This document shows, one piece after another, positions 35,328 to 45,084 of a DNA stretch of 64,000 nt (position 1 is the stretch's first letter; the number at the start of each line of letters is the position of its first letter). The position numbers and the translations under genes are program-made. Source of the stretch: VSJD01 sp041653875 (GTDB lineage: Bacteria; Verrucomicrobiota; Kiritimatiellia; JAAZAB01); contig JBAZEM010000017.1 of assembly GCA_041653875.1 (NCBI GenBank), forward strand, positions 1 to 64,000, in the 5' to 3' direction. The notes under the pieces are model-generated. The model saw only the letters and a program-made list of their open reading frames with translations. It did no database searches and was not told the DNA's origin.

Positions 35328-36104
35328 TTATGCCCCGTGCACGGCGGCGGCCAGTTCGCGCACCAGCGCGGCCAGGCGGCCTTTGCGGGTCGCCTCCACC
35401 AGGGCGCTGCCGACCACGACGGCATCGGCATGCCGGGCCGCGGCGCGCGCTTGCTCGCCGTCGCTGATCCCGAACCCGGCGGCGATGGGCAAATCCGTGC
35501 AGGTTCGAAGCTGCTCTATATTTTTCCTGGCGTTGAACACCAATCGTTTGCGCGCGCCGGTTACGCCTTTTACCAGGATGTAATACACGAACCCATCAGC
35601 TTCCGCCAGCAGCCGCCGGGCGCGCTCCGGCGAGGTGGTCGGCGCAATGAGCTGAATAAACAACAGGCCGTGGCGTTTCATCGGCGCGCGCAGCTCGTCC
35701 GCTTCCTCGAACGGCAAATCCACCACCAGGAGGCCGTCGATGCCCGCGCGCTTCGCGTCCCGGCAGAGGGCGTCATACCCGTACCGGAACAACGGGTTGG
35801 CATAACTGAACAGGATCATCGGGGCCTTGAAGGAGCGGCGCAGGCGCGCGGCCATGGCCAGAATCTGTTTCAGGTTCACGCCGGATGCCAGGGCGCGCCG
35901 GCCCGCGGCCTGGATGGCGGGGCCGTCGGCCGTCGGGTCGGAAAACGGCACGCCGATCTCCAGAATATCCAGTCCGCTGGCCAATGCCGCGCGAAAGTTC
36001 CGTTCCGATGTTTTCAAGTCCGGATCGCCGGCCGTCAGGTAGCCGATCAGCGCCTTGCGGCCTTGCGCCCGCAGGGTTTGAAATGTGTCTGTGATTCGGT
36101 TCAT
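35328..36104 (-). CDS. trpA: Tryptophan synthase alpha subunit
   Basis: A 258-residue TIM barrel that cleaves indole-3-glycerol phosphate to indole and glyceraldehyde 3-phosphate. Catalytic Glu is in DILEIGVPFSDPTADGPAIQ (about 46-65) and Asp in GLLVVDLPFEEADELR; FGISDGEQARAAARHADAVV forms the phosphate site. The last gene of the tryptophan pathway set. It is separated from trpB by 441 bp of AT-rich DNA inside inverted repeats, unlike the usual overlap. Confidence 0.97.
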   Translation of the reverse strand: MNRITDTFQTLRAQGRKALIGYLTAGDPDLKTSERNFRAALASGLDILEIGVPFSDPTADGPAIQAAGRRALASGVNLKQILAMAARLRRSFKAPMILFSYANPLFRYGYDALCRDAKRAGIDGLLVVDLPFEEADELRAPMKRHGLLFIQLIAPTTSPERARRLLAEADGFVYYILVKGVTGARKRLVFNARKNIEQLRTCTDLPIAAGFGISDGEQARAAARHADAVVVGSALVEATRKGRLAALVRELAAAVHGA

Positions 36105-36109
36105 AAGAA

Positions 36110-36557
36110 GAAATTCAGTGATTTAGCGATTCAGTGATTCATTGATTTAAATCGACACTGGTGTCCGGTTTAATTATTACCAAAGATGATTTGATGCCTA
36201 TAAAATAAGGGCGTAATCACAACAATGTTTTTCGCCGATTTCAATTCAAAGACGGTAATTTGTGGCGGCAAAATCGTTGATGTATGAAAAAACCCTTAAT
36301 AATTGATGGCACACCCTTGTTGCTGTTTACAGGATTCTACACTTTTTAAATCGCTTGGTATTCGGGAAAACGCTGATTTTATTGATCTTTTTAATGTGCA
36401 TTGCAGAGTCTGTCCCACAGAATGAACGCAACCCTTTATTTATAGGCTTTTTTAACCGGACAGTAGTGTTAAATCGAATAAAGTTAGGTTGCATCAAATG
36501 TTTCAAAAAATGTCTCATAAATCACTCAATCACTCAATCGCTGAATCACTGAATTTC
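36110..36557. repeat. AT-rich insertion with 39-bp inverted ends between trpB and trpA
   Basis: Left end 36110-36148 and right end 36519-36557 are inverted copies matching at 35 of 39 positions; the shared word is ttcagtgattcagcgatt. The 370 bp between them are much richer in A and T than the flanking genes. No supported gene is inside (two frames of about 63-65 codons on opposite strands look random). The right end contains the trpB stop codon. It behaves like an inserted element, but no target duplication was identified. Confidence 0.75.
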
Positions 36558-37748
36558 TTTCAGTTTCTTCTTGTATGCCACGATGTTGTCCAGGTCCTTG
36601 TCGCCGCGGCCGGACAGGTTGATGATCATCGCGGCGCGGGCGCCCAGTTTGCGCGCCCGTTTTTTGGCTTCCGCCAGGGCGTGGCTCGATTCCAGCGCCG
36701 GCAGAATTCCTTCCAGGCGGGTGAGATCGTCGAAGGCCCGCAGGGCCTGCGTGTCGGTGACGGAGCAATATTCGACCCGCGCGCTGTCGGCCCAGTGCGC
36801 ATGCTGCGGTCCGACGCCGGGATAATCCAGGCCGGCGCTGACCGAATGCGCGTTCCGCACCTGGCCATCGGCATCCTGGAGCAAATAACTTTTCGCGCCG
36901 TGCAGGATGCCGATGCGGCCGGCGCCGATGCTGGCGGCGTGTTTGCCGGTGCGGATGCCGAAGCCCGCGGCTTCGACGCCGACCAGCCGGACTTCCGAAT
37001 CGTCCAGGAAGGCCGAAAAGATGCCGGCGGCGTTACTGCCGCCGCCCACGCAGGCGATGACCATGTCCGGCAGGCGCCCGGTTTTTTCGAGGATTTGCGC
37101 GCGGGCTTCCGTGCCGATCACGCTCTGGAAAGTCCGCACCATGCTGGGGTAGGGATGCGGGCCGGCCACGGAGCCGATCACGTAGAAGGTGTCGTCCACG
37201 CGCGCGACCCAGGCGCGCATGGCCTCGCTCATGGCGTCCTTGAGGGTGGCCGTGCCGCTGTGCACGGGATGAACCGTGGCGCCGAGGAACTGCATGCGCT
37301 GAACGTTGGGCGCCTGGCGCCGGATGTCCTCCGCGCCCATGAACACTTCGCATTCCATGCCGAAGAGGGCCGCCGCCGTGGCGGTGGCCACGCCGTGCTG
37401 GCCGGCGCCCGTTTCGGCCATGAGGCGCGTCTTGCCCATGCGGCGGGCCAGCAGGGCCTGGCCGATCGTGTTGTTGATCTTGTGGGCGCCGGTATGGTTC
37501 AAGTCCTCGCGTTTGAGGTAAAGGCGCGCGCCGCCATAGGCTTTCGTCAGGCGCTCTGCCAGATAAAGCGGCGAAGGCCGCCCCACGTAATCCCGCAGGA
37601 TCGCGTGGAACGACTTGTTAAAAGCCGGGTCCTTCAGCGCCGCTCGATAGGCCTGCTCCAGCTCGATGAGCGCCGGCATCAGCGTCTCGGCCACATAGCG
37701 TCCGCCATAAGGCCCGAAATGGCCTTGGGCATCCGGTTCGTGTTTCAT
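36546..37748 (-). CDS. trpB: Tryptophan synthase beta subunit
   Basis: A 400-residue PLP enzyme joining indole and serine. The start was set at ATG 37748 (MKHEPDAQGHFGPYGGRYVA), with AGGAG 6 bp upstream; the frame runs open further but that part is repeat-derived. The PLP lysine is in KREDLNHTGAHKINN (about residues 80-94), the Glu in MAETGAGQHGVATA, and the phosphate loop in CVGGGSNAAGIF. The last four residues and stop are supplied by the adjoining word repeat. Confidence 0.97.
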   Translation of the reverse strand: MKHEPDAQGHFGPYGGRYVAETLMPALIELEQAYRAALKDPAFNKSFHAILRDYVGRPSPLYLAERLTKAYGGARLYLKREDLNHTGAHKINNTIGQALLARRMGKTRLMAETGAGQHGVATATAAALFGMECEVFMGAEDIRRQAPNVQRMQFLGATVHPVHSGTATLKDAMSEAMRAWVARVDDTFYVIGSVAGPHPYPSMVRTFQSVIGTEARAQILEKTGRLPDMVIACVGGGSNAAGIFSAFLDDSEVRLVGVEAAGFGIRTGKHAASIGAGRIGILHGAKSYLLQDADGQVRNAHSVSAGLDYPGVGPQHAHWADSARVEYCSVTDTQALRAFDDLTRLEGILPALESSHALAEAKKRARKLGARAAMIINLSGRGDKDLDNIVAYKKKLKEIQ

Positions 37749-37761
37749 CATGAACTCCTGA

Positions 37762-37860
37762 AATAGCCGACGTTCAGCCTTTGGCTGACCCGCCTCCGGC
37801 GGGAAAGTCGGCTCTACATTATGCATCATATCGGTAGAGCCGGTTTTATACCGGCTATGA
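37762..37860. repeat. Inverted word repeat between trpF and trpB
   Basis: tagccgacgttcagcctttg, gaaagtcggctctaca and ggtagagccggttttatacc give arms built on gccgac/gtcggc and tagagccgg/ccggcta, with a cccgcctccggcggga core. The same words occur at 43.43-43.53 kb upstream of trpE. Confidence 0.7.
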
Positions 37861-37879
37861 TTTTGTTTTTGTCTTCCTG

Positions 37880-38518
37880 TCAAAATGATGTGTCTGCCCG
37901 ATCTTCTTTCACGGCTTTGATGAAATCCGCCACTTTACGGCGGTCTTTTTTGCCCGGCGCTTTTTCCACGCCGCTGGCCGTATCCACGCCCAGCGGCGCG
38001 ACGATGCGAATCGCTTCGGCGACATTGCGCGGGGTCAGGCCGCCGGCCAGCATCAGCGGCGCCTGGCGGGCCAGTTTGGCCGCCAGGGTCCAGTCCGCTG
38101 TTTGGCCGGTCCCGCCGTAGCGGCCCCGGACGGTGGCGTCCAGCACATAACGTGTCGTCGGCCACTGGTCCGGCGCGGGATCCGGTTGACCGTGCCGCAG
38201 ACGCGCGGCGCGCCAGACCGGAACGGGCATGTCGATCCAATCGGCCAGGCGCTCGTCACCGTGGAGTTGGACGGCATGCAGGCGGCAGTCGCGCGCCAGC
38301 GTTTCCACAATTTCGCGGTGCGCGTTCACGAAGACCGCAACGGCGCGCGCGCCGGCCGGGAGCCGATCCAACAGGCGGCGCAAGGCGCCGAGCGCGATGT
38401 GCCGCGGCGATCGCTCGTACAGCACGAATCCTATGTAATCCGCGCCCGCCTCCAGCGCCATGCGGGCGTCCGGCAGATTGGTCAATCCGCAGATTTTGAT
38501 TTCGGTTGTTCGGCGCAT
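37880..38518 (-). CDS. trpF: Phosphoribosylanthranilate isomerase
   Basis: A 212-residue TIM barrel. The catalytic Cys is in IKICGLTNLPDARMALEAGA (about 8-27) and the Asp in YVLDATVRGRYGGTGQTADW; LAGGLTPRNVAEAIRI and GVDTASGVEKAPGKKD form the phosphate sites. It converts phosphoribosylanthranilate to the carboxyphenylamino-deoxyribulose product. It lies between trpC and trpB with repeat-filled gaps on both sides. Confidence 0.96.
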   Translation of the reverse strand: MRRTTEIKICGLTNLPDARMALEAGADYIGFVLYERSPRHIALGALRRLLDRLPAGARAVAVFVNAHREIVETLARDCRLHAVQLHGDERLADWIDMPVPVWRAARLRHGQPDPAPDQWPTTRYVLDATVRGRYGGTGQTADWTLAAKLARQAPLMLAGGLTPRNVAEAIRIVAPLGVDTASGVEKAPGKKDRRKVADFIKAVKEDRADTSF

Positions 38519-38562
38519 AAGTTAGCACCTTTTCTGCCCGGAACTGCGATAAAAAACAAGAT

Positions 38563-38681
38563 AACCACGAAACACACGGAACACACGAAATGAATGCACA
38601 TCAGATTCTGTTTCTCATTATCCAAAAACAATGCAAGACTTATTTGCTGAACTTTCGTGTCGTTCCGTGTGTTTCGTGGTT
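38563..38681. repeat. Inverted word repeat between trpC and trpF
   Basis: Left arm 38563-38590 (aaccacgaaacacacggaac and acacgaaa) and right arm 38653-38681 (tttcgtgtcgttccgtgtgt then ttcgtggtt) around a 62-bp spacer. The same word family is at 52.74-52.83 kb. Confidence 0.85.
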
Positions 38682-38712
38682 AAAAATCTTTGGGTTGCGG
38701 GCATAGTCCGCC

Positions 38713-39513
38713 TTAACTGCCTAATAACGCGCGCAAGGTTGCGGCGGCGTTGTCCGACTTCATCAGCGTTTCGCCGATTAAAAATCCTTTATATCCCCGC
38801 GCCTGCAGGTCCTCGATGTCGCTTCGGCTCTTTATGCCGCTTTCGGCGATGGCCGGGCGGCCGGGCGGGATCAGAGCCGCCAGGTCCCGGGCGCCGGCCA
38901 GGTCGGTCTTCAGCGTGTTCAGGTCCCGGCTGTTGACGCCGATGATGGCCTGGTCGAACAAGAGGACGCGATCCAGCTCTTCCCGCGTATGCGCCTCCAT
39001 TATTACATCCAAACCGATTGCCAGCGCAATAATATAAAGTTCCTTCAATAAATGGTCTTCCAGGCCCGCCGCAATCAGCAGGATGACATCCGCGCCCAAG
39101 GCCCGCGTCTCGAAGACCTGGTAAGGATCGGACACGAAGTCCTTGCGCAATATCGGCAAGTTCACCGCCTGGCGGACCTGTTTCAGGTCCTCGTCCCGTC
39201 CCAGAAAATGGCGGGGCTCGGTCAGCACCGAAATGCCGGCCGCCCCCGCCTGTGCATAAATCCCGGCCGTCACCGCCGGATCGTATGCTTCGCGCAACAA
39301 GCCTGCCGATGGGCTTGCCTTCTTGACCTCGGCGATGATGGCTGTTTGGCGGCCGCGCGCCTGGGCGTCAGCCAGCCGTGTCTTCAAACTCCTGATTTTG
39401 GGGAGCTTCGCGACGATCCGTTCCAGGCGCTCCAGCGGCAAATGCACGCTGGCCTGCCAGGCGTCGTTGCGCCGCTCGGCCATGATGGATTGGAGGAAGG
39501 TATTCATGTTCAT
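38713..39513 (-). CDS. trpC: Indole-3-glycerol phosphate synthase
   Basis: A 266-residue TIM barrel. IIAEVKKASPSAGLLRE (about 60-76) holds the catalytic Lys region, LTEPRHFLGRDEDLKQV and LPILRKDFVSDPYQVFE the second Lys, and IIGVNSRDLNTLKTDL and AESGIKSRSDIEDL complete the site. It closes the indole ring. Two in-frame ATGs (39513 and 39507) are possible starts. Confidence 0.96.
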   Translation of the reverse strand: MNMNTFLQSIMAERRNDAWQASVHLPLERLERIVAKLPKIRSLKTRLADAQARGRQTAIIAEVKKASPSAGLLREAYDPAVTAGIYAQAGAAGISVLTEPRHFLGRDEDLKQVRQAVNLPILRKDFVSDPYQVFETRALGADVILLIAAGLEDHLLKELYIIALAIGLDVIMEAHTREELDRVLLFDQAIIGVNSRDLNTLKTDLAGARDLAALIPPGRPAIAESGIKSRSDIEDLQARGYKGFLIGETLMKSDNAAATLRALLGS

Positions 39514-39530
39514 AAATGAAAATTACCCAA

Positions 39531-39608
39531 GTATGGGAGTATCAACGTACGGGCGTGTGGGAGTACGGAGAAAACTTTTTACTCCCCTACACCCAAACTC
39601 CCATACTC
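39531..39608. repeat. Inverted word repeat between trpD and trpC
   Basis: Left arm 39531-39569 (gtatgggagt, gggcgtgtgggagtacgg), spacer about 11 bp, right arm 39581-39608 (actcccctacacccaaactc then ccatactc). The same word family lies between trpG and trpD. Confidence 0.85.
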
Positions 39609-40613
39609 TCAATGGGTGTGCTCGATCAGCGCCTGCAGTTTGGCGGCGGCCTGGCCGCTGTCTATCGCGGTTTTCGCCAGTTCAAAGCCCTGGTCCAGGT
39701 CGTCGGCCTTGCCCCCGGCGACAATGCCGGCGGCCGCATTGAGCAGGACGACATCGCGCGCGGCGCCGGCTTCACCCGCCAGCACGCGGCGCGCGATGGA
39801 CGCATTCGCTTCCGGAAGACCGCCCCGCAGGGAATCCGGAGAATGATAGGCGCCGATGAGCGGGAGCGGGTCCAACTCGTAAGTGCGCAGGCGGCCGTCG
39901 CGCAGTTCCGTGACGCGCGTCGTCGTGGTGACGGTGATTTCGTCCAAACCGTCCCGGCCGTGCACAATGAAAGCCCGTTTACTGCCCAGCTCGCGCAGGA
40001 CGGCGGCGAAACTTTCGGTCAGTTCCGGCGCAAACACGCCCAGGATTTGCCCGCGGGCGTTGGCCGGGTTGGTCAACGGTCCCAGCATGTTGAAAATGGT
40101 GCGGATGCCCAATTCGCGGCGCACGGGGGCGGCATGCTTCATGGCCGGATGCAGGCGGGGCGCGTAAAGGAAGCCGATCCCGATAGCGCGGATGCATTCT
40201 TCCACGATTTCCGGCGGCGCCTCGATATTGATGCCCAACGCCGCCAGGACGTCGGCCGAGCCGCACTGACTGGTGACCGCCCGGTTGCCGTGCTTGGCCA
40301 CCGGCACGCCTGCCCCGGCCACAACAAGTGCGGCCGTGGTGGAAATGTTAAAGGTGCCCGCGCGGTCGCCGCCTGTGCCGCAGGTATCCACGACCGGCAG
40401 GCCGCCAGTGTCGATCAGCACGGCGTGCCGCCGCATGGCGGAGGCGGCGCCGGTCAATTCCTCCACGGATTCGCCCTTCATGCGCAGGGCGGTCAGGAAC
40501 GCTCCCGTCTGTGCGGGCGTGAGCCGGCCGTCCATGAGCCGGTCGAACACCGCCCCGGCTTCGGACGCGGCCAGGTCGTGGCGGTCCATGATTTTTTGAA
40601 GAACGTGTTGCAT
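39609..40613 (-). CDS. trpD: Anthranilate phosphoribosyltransferase
   Basis: A 334-residue TrpD with an N-terminal helical domain and the PRPP site VVDTCGTGGDRAGTFNISTT (about 75-94), the KHGNRAVTSQCGSADVLAALG block, and FNMLGPLTNPANARGQILGV. It transfers phosphoribose to anthranilate. It is a separate protein, not fused to trpG. The tail ends in repeat DNA after ALIEHTH. Confidence 0.97.
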   Translation of the reverse strand: MQHVLQKIMDRHDLAASEAGAVFDRLMDGRLTPAQTGAFLTALRMKGESVEELTGAASAMRRHAVLIDTGGLPVVDTCGTGGDRAGTFNISTTAALVVAGAGVPVAKHGNRAVTSQCGSADVLAALGINIEAPPEIVEECIRAIGIGFLYAPRLHPAMKHAAPVRRELGIRTIFNMLGPLTNPANARGQILGVFAPELTESFAAVLRELGSKRAFIVHGRDGLDEITVTTTTRVTELRDGRLRTYELDPLPLIGAYHSPDSLRGGLPEANASIARRVLAGEAGAARDVVLLNAAAGIVAGGKADDLDQGFELAKTAIDSGQAAAKLQALIEHTH

Positions 40614-40627
40614 GTGTCCCTATCCAA

Positions 40628-40713
40628 GTATGGGAGTATGGGTGTGTGGGCGTATGGGAGTATGGATCAAGTTCTTTACTCCCATACACCGAAACTCCCC
40701 TACACCCATACTC
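40628..40713. repeat. Inverted word repeat between trpG and trpD
   Basis: Left arm 40628-40665 (gtatgggagtatgggtgtgt then gggcgtatgggagtatgg), spacer 12 bp, right arm 40678-40713 (actcccatacaccgaaactc then ccctacacccatactc). Same family as 39.53 kb. Confidence 0.85.
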
Positions 40714-40726
40714 TTTGTCCGATTTA

Positions 40727-41305
40727 TCAATGTTGCCCAGCCGCCAATTCCAGAAAATTGCGGAGCAAGTGCTTGCCGGAGGGCGTCAGAATGGATTCCG
40801 GATGAAACTGGACGCCGTAGGTGGCGTGCCGGTTGTGGCGCAGACCCATGATTTCATCATCCTCGCTGGTGGCCTCGATCGTCAGTTCCGGGGGCAGACC
40901 CGTGCGCATGACGGCCAGGGAATGATAGCGTCCGGCCACAAAGGGGTTCTTGAGTCCCTGATACAGTCCCTTGCCGGTGTGATGGACGAGCGAGGTTTTG
41001 CCGTGCATGATGGCCTTGGCGCCGGCCACGCGCGCGCCGAAGGCCGCGCCGATGGCCTGATGGCCCAGGCATACGCCCAGGAGCGGGAGTGTGCCGGACA
41101 GCCGGCGGATCAATGCCACGGAAATGCCGGCTTTTTCGGGCGTGCAGGGGCCGGGCGAAATTATCACGGCCCGCGGATGCAAAGCGACCACGGCATCCAC
41201 CGTGATGGCGTCGTTGCGGAACACCTTGATTTCGGCGCCCAGCGCGCCGAGCGCATGCGCCAGGTTGTAGGTGAACGAATCGTAATTATCGATGAGGACA
41301 ATCAT
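40727..41305 (-). CDS. trpG: Anthranilate synthase component II (glutamine amidotransferase)
   Basis: A 192-residue class I amidotransferase. The nucleophile Cys is in LLGVCLGHQAIGAAFG (about 75-90), with His and Glu in GVQFHPESILTP. ISPGPCTPEKAG is the usual oxyanion block. It supplies ammonia to TrpE. Such proteins may also serve folate synthesis (PabA), but the operon position makes the tryptophan role primary. Confidence 0.95.
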   Translation of the reverse strand: MIVLIDNYDSFTYNLAHALGALGAEIKVFRNDAITVDAVVALHPRAVIISPGPCTPEKAGISVALIRRLSGTLPLLGVCLGHQAIGAAFGARVAGAKAIMHGKTSLVHHTGKGLYQGLKNPFVAGRYHSLAVMRTGLPPELTIEATSEDDEIMGLRHNRHATYGVQFHPESILTPSGKHLLRNFLELAAGQH

Positions 41306-41309
41306 AAGA

Positions 41310-41342
41310 AATGGTCAATGGTTGATGGTTAATGGTCGATGG
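41310..41342. repeat. Word tract, right-hand border of the four-helix-bundle cassette
   Basis: aatggtcaatggttgatggt then taatggtcgatgg, the inverse of the tracts at 41785-41869. It overlaps the 3' end of the four-helix-bundle gene. Confidence 0.8.
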
Positions 41343-41754
41343 AAGAAACTGGCAAAGCGTTGATGGGTTTGGCTTTCCCGTGCGATTGGATTTTGCGTTC
41401 AATGCTTGCGATTAAGTTTCCCAACTGACGAAGGGCGTCGTCATATCCAGCGAACAGCGTTTCGTCGCCGATTGCTAACAGATGCGTGTCTTTGGCATAG
41501 TTAAGGTGTGTCATTGTTTCGCGCGCTTCGCGGCGGCAACGATACAAAGACTGCAAATATTCGGTGCTGTATTGAGAATAAAAACCCTCGGTCATGTTGG
41601 CGCACACCGATTCCGATGCCCGCAATAATTGGCTCCGTAGCCACTTAAAATCGGACTGGAATGGGCGGCTCATCGTTTCGATCTTCAGTGCCAATTCGTA
41701 AAACAATTGAAAAACAGGCATGTCTTCAACATTTTCAATATGTTTCTTTTCCAT
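41329..41754 (-). CDS. Four-helix-bundle protein (23S rRNA intervening-sequence type) inside the trp operon
   Basis: A 141-residue protein from ATG 41754 (GAGG upstream). VFQLFYELALKIETMS, WLRSQLLRASESVCANMTEG, EYLQSLYRCRREARETMTHL and GYDDALRQLGNLIASIERKI form the four helices of the S23/IVP family. These proteins are encoded within rRNA intervening sequences or as free genes; function is unknown. Its placement between trpE and trpG is not expected. It is flanked on both sides by inverted copies of one word tract, and its last residues (KPINALPVSSIDH) come from that repeat. Confidence 0.85.
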   Translation of the reverse strand: MEKKHIENVEDMPVFQLFYELALKIETMSRPFQSDFKWLRSQLLRASESVCANMTEGFYSQYSTEYLQSLYRCRREARETMTHLNYAKDTHLLAIGDETLFAGYDDALRQLGNLIASIERKIQSHGKAKPINALPVSSIDH

Positions 41755-41784
41755 GCTGGGCCTCATCGCTCATCGTCCTTGCTT

Positions 41785-41860
41785 CCATTAACCATAGGCC
41801 ATTGACCATCAATCATTCTTTGTCTTTTCCCTGCTTTCATCAACCATTGACCATCAACCA

Positions 41861-41869
<9 letters not shown>
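41785..41869. repeat. Word tracts, left-hand border of the four-helix-bundle cassette
   Basis: Two direct tracts of the words ccattgaccatcaa and ccattaacca at 41785-41817 and 41841-41869. They are inverted relative to the tract at 41310-41342, so the gene sits between inverted copies. The second tract abuts the 3' end of trpE. Confidence 0.8.
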
Positions 41870-43324
<1,455 letters not shown>

Positions 43325-43327
43325 GGT

Positions 43328-43345
43328 GTTTCTATATATAGAAAC
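43328..43345. promoter_or_regulatory. 18-bp perfect palindrome over the trp -10, candidate operator
   Basis: GTTTCTATATATAGAAAC is a perfect inverted repeat covering the -10 element and the predicted start site. A dimeric repressor bound here would exclude RNA polymerase. No known TrpR consensus (CTAG-centred) is matched, so the regulator is unidentified. Confidence 0.55.
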
Positions 43346-43361
43346 AACCGGGCGCTGTCAA
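43333..43361 (-). promoter_or_regulatory. Predicted sigma70 promoter for the trp operon
   Basis: Minus strand: -35 TTGACA (43361-43356) is consensus, 17-bp spacer, -10 TATATA (43338-43333). Transcription would start near 43326, within about two bases of the trpE ATG at 43324. This leaves no room for a leader peptide or attenuator and implies a leaderless mRNA. Confidence 0.65.
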
Positions 43362-43424
43362 CAGAAAAAACAAACTTTTTTGGGCGGGAGGCTGCGTCTA
43401 ACACAGGGCATCGCAATTTGAATC

Positions 43425-43530
43425 CGTGTAGAGCCGGTTTTTCCTCCATAGGCGGATCCGCTTTTGACGGAATACCGGCTATTCTGTCATGAAGATAGCC
43501 GACGTAAAGTCGGCTCTACCTGAAGCAGTT
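43425..43530. repeat. Word-repeat hairpin upstream of the trp promoter
   Basis: gtgtagagccggtttttcct, a taggcggatccgctttt core, and ataccggctattctgtcatg then agatagccgacgtaaagtcg. Arms pair as tagagccgg/ccggcta and gccgac/gtcggc. The same words occur at 37.76 kb. Confidence 0.7.
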
Positions 43531-43589
43531 GCCGTGTGCTGCGTTTTTACATTGCGCCGCCGGCGGGCGCTTCTATACTGGCTTTCGCC

Positions 43590-43877
43590 ATGAGCTGGAT
43601 TACCGCAACCAAAACCGGCGCGATGCTGTCCGTGCATGCCTGTCCGCGCGCCGCGCACGATGCCGTGCAGGGCCTGCACGGGGATGCCGTCAAGATTCGC
43701 CTGCGCTCGCCCCCGGTGGACGGCAAGGCCAACGACGCCTTGATCGCGTTCCTCGGTCGAATCCTGGATGTGCCCGCGCGCGATTTGGTCATTGTGGCCG
43801 GCCACAGTTCGCGCCATAAACGCGTGGCCATCGCCGGGGCAACCGAAGCGGCTGTGCGGGCCAGGCTGGGGCTATAA
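43590..43877 (+). CDS. DUF167 (YggU-like) protein
   Basis: A 95-residue protein from ATG 43590. The family core IRLRSPPVDGKANDALIAFL (about 37-56) and the basic loop VAGHSSRHKRVAIAG are present. YggU-type proteins are small, conserved and of unknown function, often near yggT or proC. It is divergent from trpE with no operon partner evident. Confidence 0.88.
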   Translation: MSWITATKTGAMLSVHACPRAAHDAVQGLHGDAVKIRLRSPPVDGKANDALIAFLGRILDVPARDLVIVAGHSSRHKRVAIAGATEAAVRARLGL

Positions 43878-43888
43878 CCCGCAATCGA

Positions 43889-43956
<68 letters not shown>

Positions 43957-44009
43957 AATAAGAACAAAGAACAATCAGGAACCATGTCGCTTGGTGAAGA
44001 AAGGTAATG

Positions 44010-44960
44010 TCAGGCCAGTTCCAGCTCGCTTTTGCAAAGCTCGTAGAACCGGCATTGCCGGCAGGTGTCGATATCGGCGCATAGCTCCCAGTCCTCCTGC
44101 GGCAGGGGCTGGTTTTTGCGGATGTCGCCTTTCACAAGGTATTCGGCCATGCCGGCGACCGAGTTGCGGATCAGCCCGCGGGCATACTCCAGGTCGCTTT
44201 CGGCCAAGGCCATGCTCTGGGTGGCGCCCTTCGAAAGGTATTCCAGGTGCACCTGGATACGCTCCGGGGGCAGGGCGTGTTTGGTGTGGGCCCACAGGCC
44301 GTAAATGGCCATCTGGTCGCGGTGCGCCGGTTTCTCGCTCCCCGCCTTCCAATCGTGGATGTGCAGGAAATCATCCTGGCGATAGGCGTAATCCGGGATG
44401 GCATAGACCTTGATGGACTCGAACGTGAACGATTCCGGGTCGCCGCCATCGGCGTGCGCGATTGACATCTCCTGCTCCGGGCGCACCTTGGCCAGCCGTG
44501 GCAGGACCTGCTCCAGAAAATTGGCCAGGCAGCGCTTGATCTGCTCGATCATGCGCGCGGTCATGTCTGCCTCGGTCGTATGGTGGTGCGCGGGGTAGTA
44601 GTGCTCGTGCAGACAGCAATGTTTTTTTGGATTGGTCTGCCAGAGCTTCTTTTTAGACTCGCTCCAGCATTGATTCAGGTAAGGCTTGGCGGTCGTTTCA
44701 TAGGCCTGGATTGCGGCGACCGCCTTGCCTGCCTGATTCTGCTGCAGCGCCCACATGACGGCGCGTTCCACGGCATTGCCCTGGAGCGTGAACCGGTTTT
44801 CCATCTTGCCCAGCCGGTAAGCCGCGCGCGCCAGGTCCGGCGCCTCCGCTTTCCATCCGCCCCACATGGCATACTTGGCGAGGAACCGCCGCCGCGGGCA
44901 CTCCTCAAAGTCCGCCCGCGCGGAAATGGACCAGGAAAAGGTGTTGATCAGTTCGGCCAT
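44010..44960 (-). CDS. Fe-S PD-(D/E)XK nuclease (Cas4/AddB-like)
   Basis: A 316-residue protein. An N-terminal Cys in ADFEECPRRRFLAKYAMW (about 15-32) and a C-terminal cluster CADIDTCRQCRFYELC (about 293-308) match the four-cysteine Fe-S arrangement of Cas4, AddB and related nucleases. Between them lie IPDYAYR and HIHDWKAGSEK, giving the D and DxK of the PD-(D/E)XK site, followed by RDQMAIYGLW. DNA end-processing is likely. No cas gene or CRISPR array is in the window; it borders the McrBC island. Confidence 0.85.
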   Translation of the reverse strand: MAELINTFSWSISARADFEECPRRRFLAKYAMWGGWKAEAPDLARAAYRLGKMENRFTLQGNAVERAVMWALQQNQAGKAVAAIQAYETTAKPYLNQCWSESKKKLWQTNPKKHCCLHEHYYPAHHHTTEADMTARMIEQIKRCLANFLEQVLPRLAKVRPEQEMSIAHADGGDPESFTFESIKVYAIPDYAYRQDDFLHIHDWKAGSEKPAHRDQMAIYGLWAHTKHALPPERIQVHLEYLSKGATQSMALAESDLEYARGLIRNSVAGMAEYLVKGDIRKNQPLPQEDWELCADIDTCRQCRFYELCKSELELA

Positions 44961-45084
44961 ATTATGTATCCGGAATATTTCAAGGTTTGGACTTCAGGCT
45001 ATAAACTGTTGCCACATGGAAATCAATGCCAATCTGACAACTCGACGCCGCCCCATTCCTGCTTCAATTCCGTGAGTTTGAAAC

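Noticed and set aside
43325..43560. trp leader peptide and attenuator
   Set aside because: The predicted promoter starts almost at the trpE ATG; no Trp-rich mini-ORF or terminator/antiterminator pair is present.
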